From contig NZ_JACVPL010000012.1 in NCBI RefSeq assembly GCF_018881925.1, positions 16,006-80,005 on the forward strand: a stretch of DNA of 64,000 bases, in the 5' to 3' direction. This DNA is from Polynucleobacter sp. Latsch14-2 (GTDB lineage Bacteria > Pseudomonadota > Gammaproteobacteria > Burkholderiales > Burkholderiaceae). Each line of letters starts with the position of its first letter. The stretch's first letter is position 1. The position numbers and the translations under genes were made by a program. Under the pieces are notes generated by a model. It had not been told where the DNA came from, searched no databases, and was given only the letters and a program-made list of their open reading frames with translations. This document shows positions 62,762 to 64,000 of the stretch, one piece after another.

Positions 62762-62980
62762 TACTTATGTCTATTATGAAGGTGATTTGTTGGTAAATAG
62801 TCTTTTGTGACCAAGGTAGAGTAGAATACCCTTAGCGATTTTCAAGCTAATAGTGTTGTTGTACTAGTAATTAATACCGCAGTTCTGCGATAGTTCTTTT
62901 TAGCATCTCCCCCGCCATTCTTGACTTTCGCCTCTTTTGGGGCATACCCCCTTTTATATTTTTTTAAGGAATAGTCAGAT
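62762..62980. other. AT-rich gap and 5' leader region of cspA
   Basis: About 220 bp with no supported gene. The last 100 bp probably form the long 5' leader usual for cold-shock genes; a GGGGCATACCCC dyad lies near 62938-62950. Only an RBS (AAGGAA, about 62966) is evident. Confidence 0.4.
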
Positions 62981-63184
62981 ATGGCAAACGGAACAGTGAA
63001 ATGGTTTAACGACGCTAAAGGCTTCGGCTTTATTACCCCTGAACTCGGTGGTGAAGATTTATTTGCCCATTTTTCAGCAATTAATAGCAACGGCTTTAAG
63101 TCATTAGCTGAAGGTCAAGCGGTGACTTTTGATATTACTACTGGCCCTAAAGGCAAGTTAGCATCCAATATTCAACCTGTTTAA
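62981..63184 (+). CDS. Cold shock protein, CspA family
   Basis: 67 residues, full length. RNP1 motif KGFGFITPE and RNP2 motif DLFAHFSAI are complete, in the OB fold starting [12 protein letters not shown]. It binds single-stranded RNA and DNA and melts mRNA structures, often in cold. AAGGAA lies before the ATG. It has its own tandem hairpin terminator. Confidence 0.95.
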   Translation: MANGTVKWFNDAKGFGFITPELGGEDLFAHFSAINSNGFKSLAEGQAVTFDITTGPKGKLASNIQPV

Positions 63185-63197
63185 ATCAGAAGCAAAT

Positions 63198-63251
63198 ACC
63201 AGGCGGAAATTATTTGCCTGGTCCAAAGCCCAGCATGACTGGGCTTTTTAT
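63198..63251 (+). terminator. Tandem hairpins, terminator of cspA
   Basis: ACCAGGC / GCCTGGT (63198-63222), then AAAGCCCAG-CATGA-CTGGGCTTT followed by TTATTTTT (63225-63251). The second is a classic rho-independent terminator. Confidence 0.9.
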
Positions 63252-63269
63252 TTTTATTAAGGATGTTAA

Positions 63270-63530
63270 ATGGCAAAAGAAGAGTTGCTTGAAATGGAAG
63301 GTCTTGTTGACGAAATTCTGCCGGATTCTCGTTATCGAATTACTTTAGATAATGGCCATAAGCTTATTGCCTATACAGCAGGAAGAGTCAAAAAAAATCA
63401 CATCCGTATATTGGCTGGAGATAAGGTTTCTTTAGAGGTCTCACCCTATGACTTGAGTAAAGGCCGAATTACATTTAGACATATTGAGAAGAAGCAATCT
63501 TTTTCTGGCGCGCCGAAGAGGCGATATTGA
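63270..63530 (+). CDS. infA: Translation initiation factor IF-1
   Basis: 86 residues. S1/OB-fold start [20 protein letters not shown], then [27 protein letters not shown] and [20 protein letters not shown], the usual IF-1 core. The C-terminal extension (about residues 72-86, [13 protein letters not shown]) is longer than in E. coli IF-1 (72 residues), as in the second infA copy common in betaproteobacteria. The gene lies next to cspA, also usual for such extra copies. IF-1 binds the 30S A site during initiation. Confidence 0.9.
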   Translation: MAKEELLEMEGLVDEILPDSRYRITLDNGHKLIAYTAGRVKKNHIRILAGDKVSLEVSPYDLSKGRITFRHIEKKQSFSGAPKRRY

Positions 63531-63620
63531 TAGCCTTAAGATTAAAGCCGTAAGTTAAATTAATGCTTGCAAAGAATCTTAGGTGCTGGTCGATGCCGCC
63601 CCAGGCAACCAAGAAATACT

Positions 63621-63645
63621 AAAACCACCTTCGGGTGGTTTTTCT
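63621..63645 (+). terminator. Rho-independent terminator after infA
   Basis: AAAACCACC-TTCG-GGTGGTTTT followed by TTTC, 90 bp after the stop codon. Confidence 0.9.
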
Positions 63646-63832
63646 TTGGATGTTTGTCTTGGGTCATTAGCGGCCTACCAGTTATCTACCCGTGTAATGT
63701 CGGTTAACCCGACAACCATCGCATTTTGAGAAGCTCACGGTCCACCAGTGCCAGACATCCCTAATCATCACGGTCCAATAGATTGCCTATTGAGTCCACA
63801 CACTGACCGCCGCATGCCATTCAGCCAAAAGA
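63646..63832. other. Non-coding gap before the insertion sequence
   Basis: No supported frame. A TGTCGG-TTAACC-CGACA dyad is visible near 63698-63716. Nothing else recognisable. Confidence 0.4.
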
Positions 63833-63862
63833 AAAGGGACCACATTTCTGTGATCCCTTTTG
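63833..63862. terminator. Hairpin at the left border of the insertion sequence
   Basis: AAAGGGA-C-CACA, TTTC loop, TGTGATCCCTTT: an 12-bp stem with one mismatch and T tract, immediately before the IS-like end. It may be a host terminator. Confidence 0.7.
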
Positions 63863-64000
63863 TACGACTCGACACATAGTTAACACTTTATACCGGACAC
63901 ATACTTTACAGTTTTTGGCATAGGAGGGACCTTACTATGCCGTGGAATGAAAGTACGAAGATGGATGAAAAGCTCAAGTTTGTATCTCGTTACCTTGATG
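63861..64000 (+). mobile_element. IS481-family insertion sequence, left end (truncated by window)
   Basis: From about 63861 the sequence begins TGTACGACTCGACACATAGT, with TGT as at the ends of IS481-family elements, followed by a typical short leader to a transposase start at 63937. The exact left end is uncertain because the right end is outside the window. A real border would be shown by the matching inverted repeat. Confidence 0.6.
63937..64000 (+). CDS. IS481-family transposase, N-terminal fragment
   Basis: ATG at 63937 follows AGGAGGGA by 7 bases and encodes MPWNESTKMDEKLKFVSRYLD, the characteristic start of IS481 transposases (MPW-x-E...M-D-x-L-x-F-V). Only 21 residues are visible before the window ends, so intactness cannot be judged. 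The transposase would have an N-terminal helix-turn-helix and a DDE catalytic core. Confidence 0.8.
   Translation, partial: MPWNESTKMDEKLKFVSRYLD

Noticed and set aside
63646..63832. Search for a tRNA, attachment site or CRISPR repeat in this gap
   Set aside because: No cloverleaf, no repeated spacer pattern and no matching att core was seen.

Overview
The window looks like chromosomal DNA of a free-living betaproteobacterium of the Burkholderiaceae, most like the small-genome freshwater genus Polynucleobacter. This rests on gene content: DarP/YjgA, monomeric isocitrate dehydrogenase behind a structured leader, DUF6352, a FrnE-type DsbA remnant and many Bug (TctC-type) periplasmic receptors. 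Base composition is moderate to AT-leaning and genes are tightly packed. The assignment is inference from protein families; no rRNA gene is present to confirm it. No complete tRNA or rRNA gene and no CRISPR array was seen.

Layout. 1-6.6 kb: end of a sulfite reductase gene, a serine hydrolase, small membrane proteins, HdeD-like protein, acyltransferase, DarP, and a toxin-antitoxin pair whose toxin lacks a normal start codon. 6.6-14.3 kb: GMC oxidoreductase, EamA exporter and a branched-chain amino-acid-type ABC transporter with a fused LivM-LivG protein. 14.9-17.7 kb: a four-gene operon (beta-barrel-like protein, FMN-binding protein, ApbE flavin transferase, four-helix membrane protein) behind two Fur-box-like palindromes. 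17.7-33.2 kb: housekeeping and envelope genes, including a secreted nuclease, lytic transglycosylase, FKBP, MFS carrier, icd with a leader resembling the icd-II motif, msrPQ, a lipocalin, SDR, RsuA and PhhB. 33.4-39.6 kb: an LVIVD-type secreted protein, a cupredoxin-like protein, a large membrane protein and an IorAB-type molybdenum hydroxylase. 39.6-44.8 kb: a nonsense-broken porin-like gene, OtnI-like isomerase, CitE-like lyase, hemerythrin and a Cys-repeat protein.

45-62 kb is a catabolic region for small organic acids: PdxA2-like dehydrogenase, fluoroacetate-dehalogenase-like hydrolase, tandem cupin, CMD-family protein, D(-)-tartrate-dehydratase-like and sugar-acid-dehydratase-like enolase-superfamily enzymes, a D-2-hydroxyacid dehydrogenase, a GntR regulator, and five intact plus one decayed Bug receptor genes with no TctA/TctB membrane genes nearby. 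These receptors probably feed shared permeases encoded elsewhere or act as sensors.

The right end (62-64 kb) is a scar zone: a FrnE/DsbA gene that has lost its CxxC end, a tRNA-Lys-like 3' remnant with an expanded T-loop inside a segment bounded by inverted repeats, then cspA, infA, and the start of an IS481-family insertion sequence running off the window.
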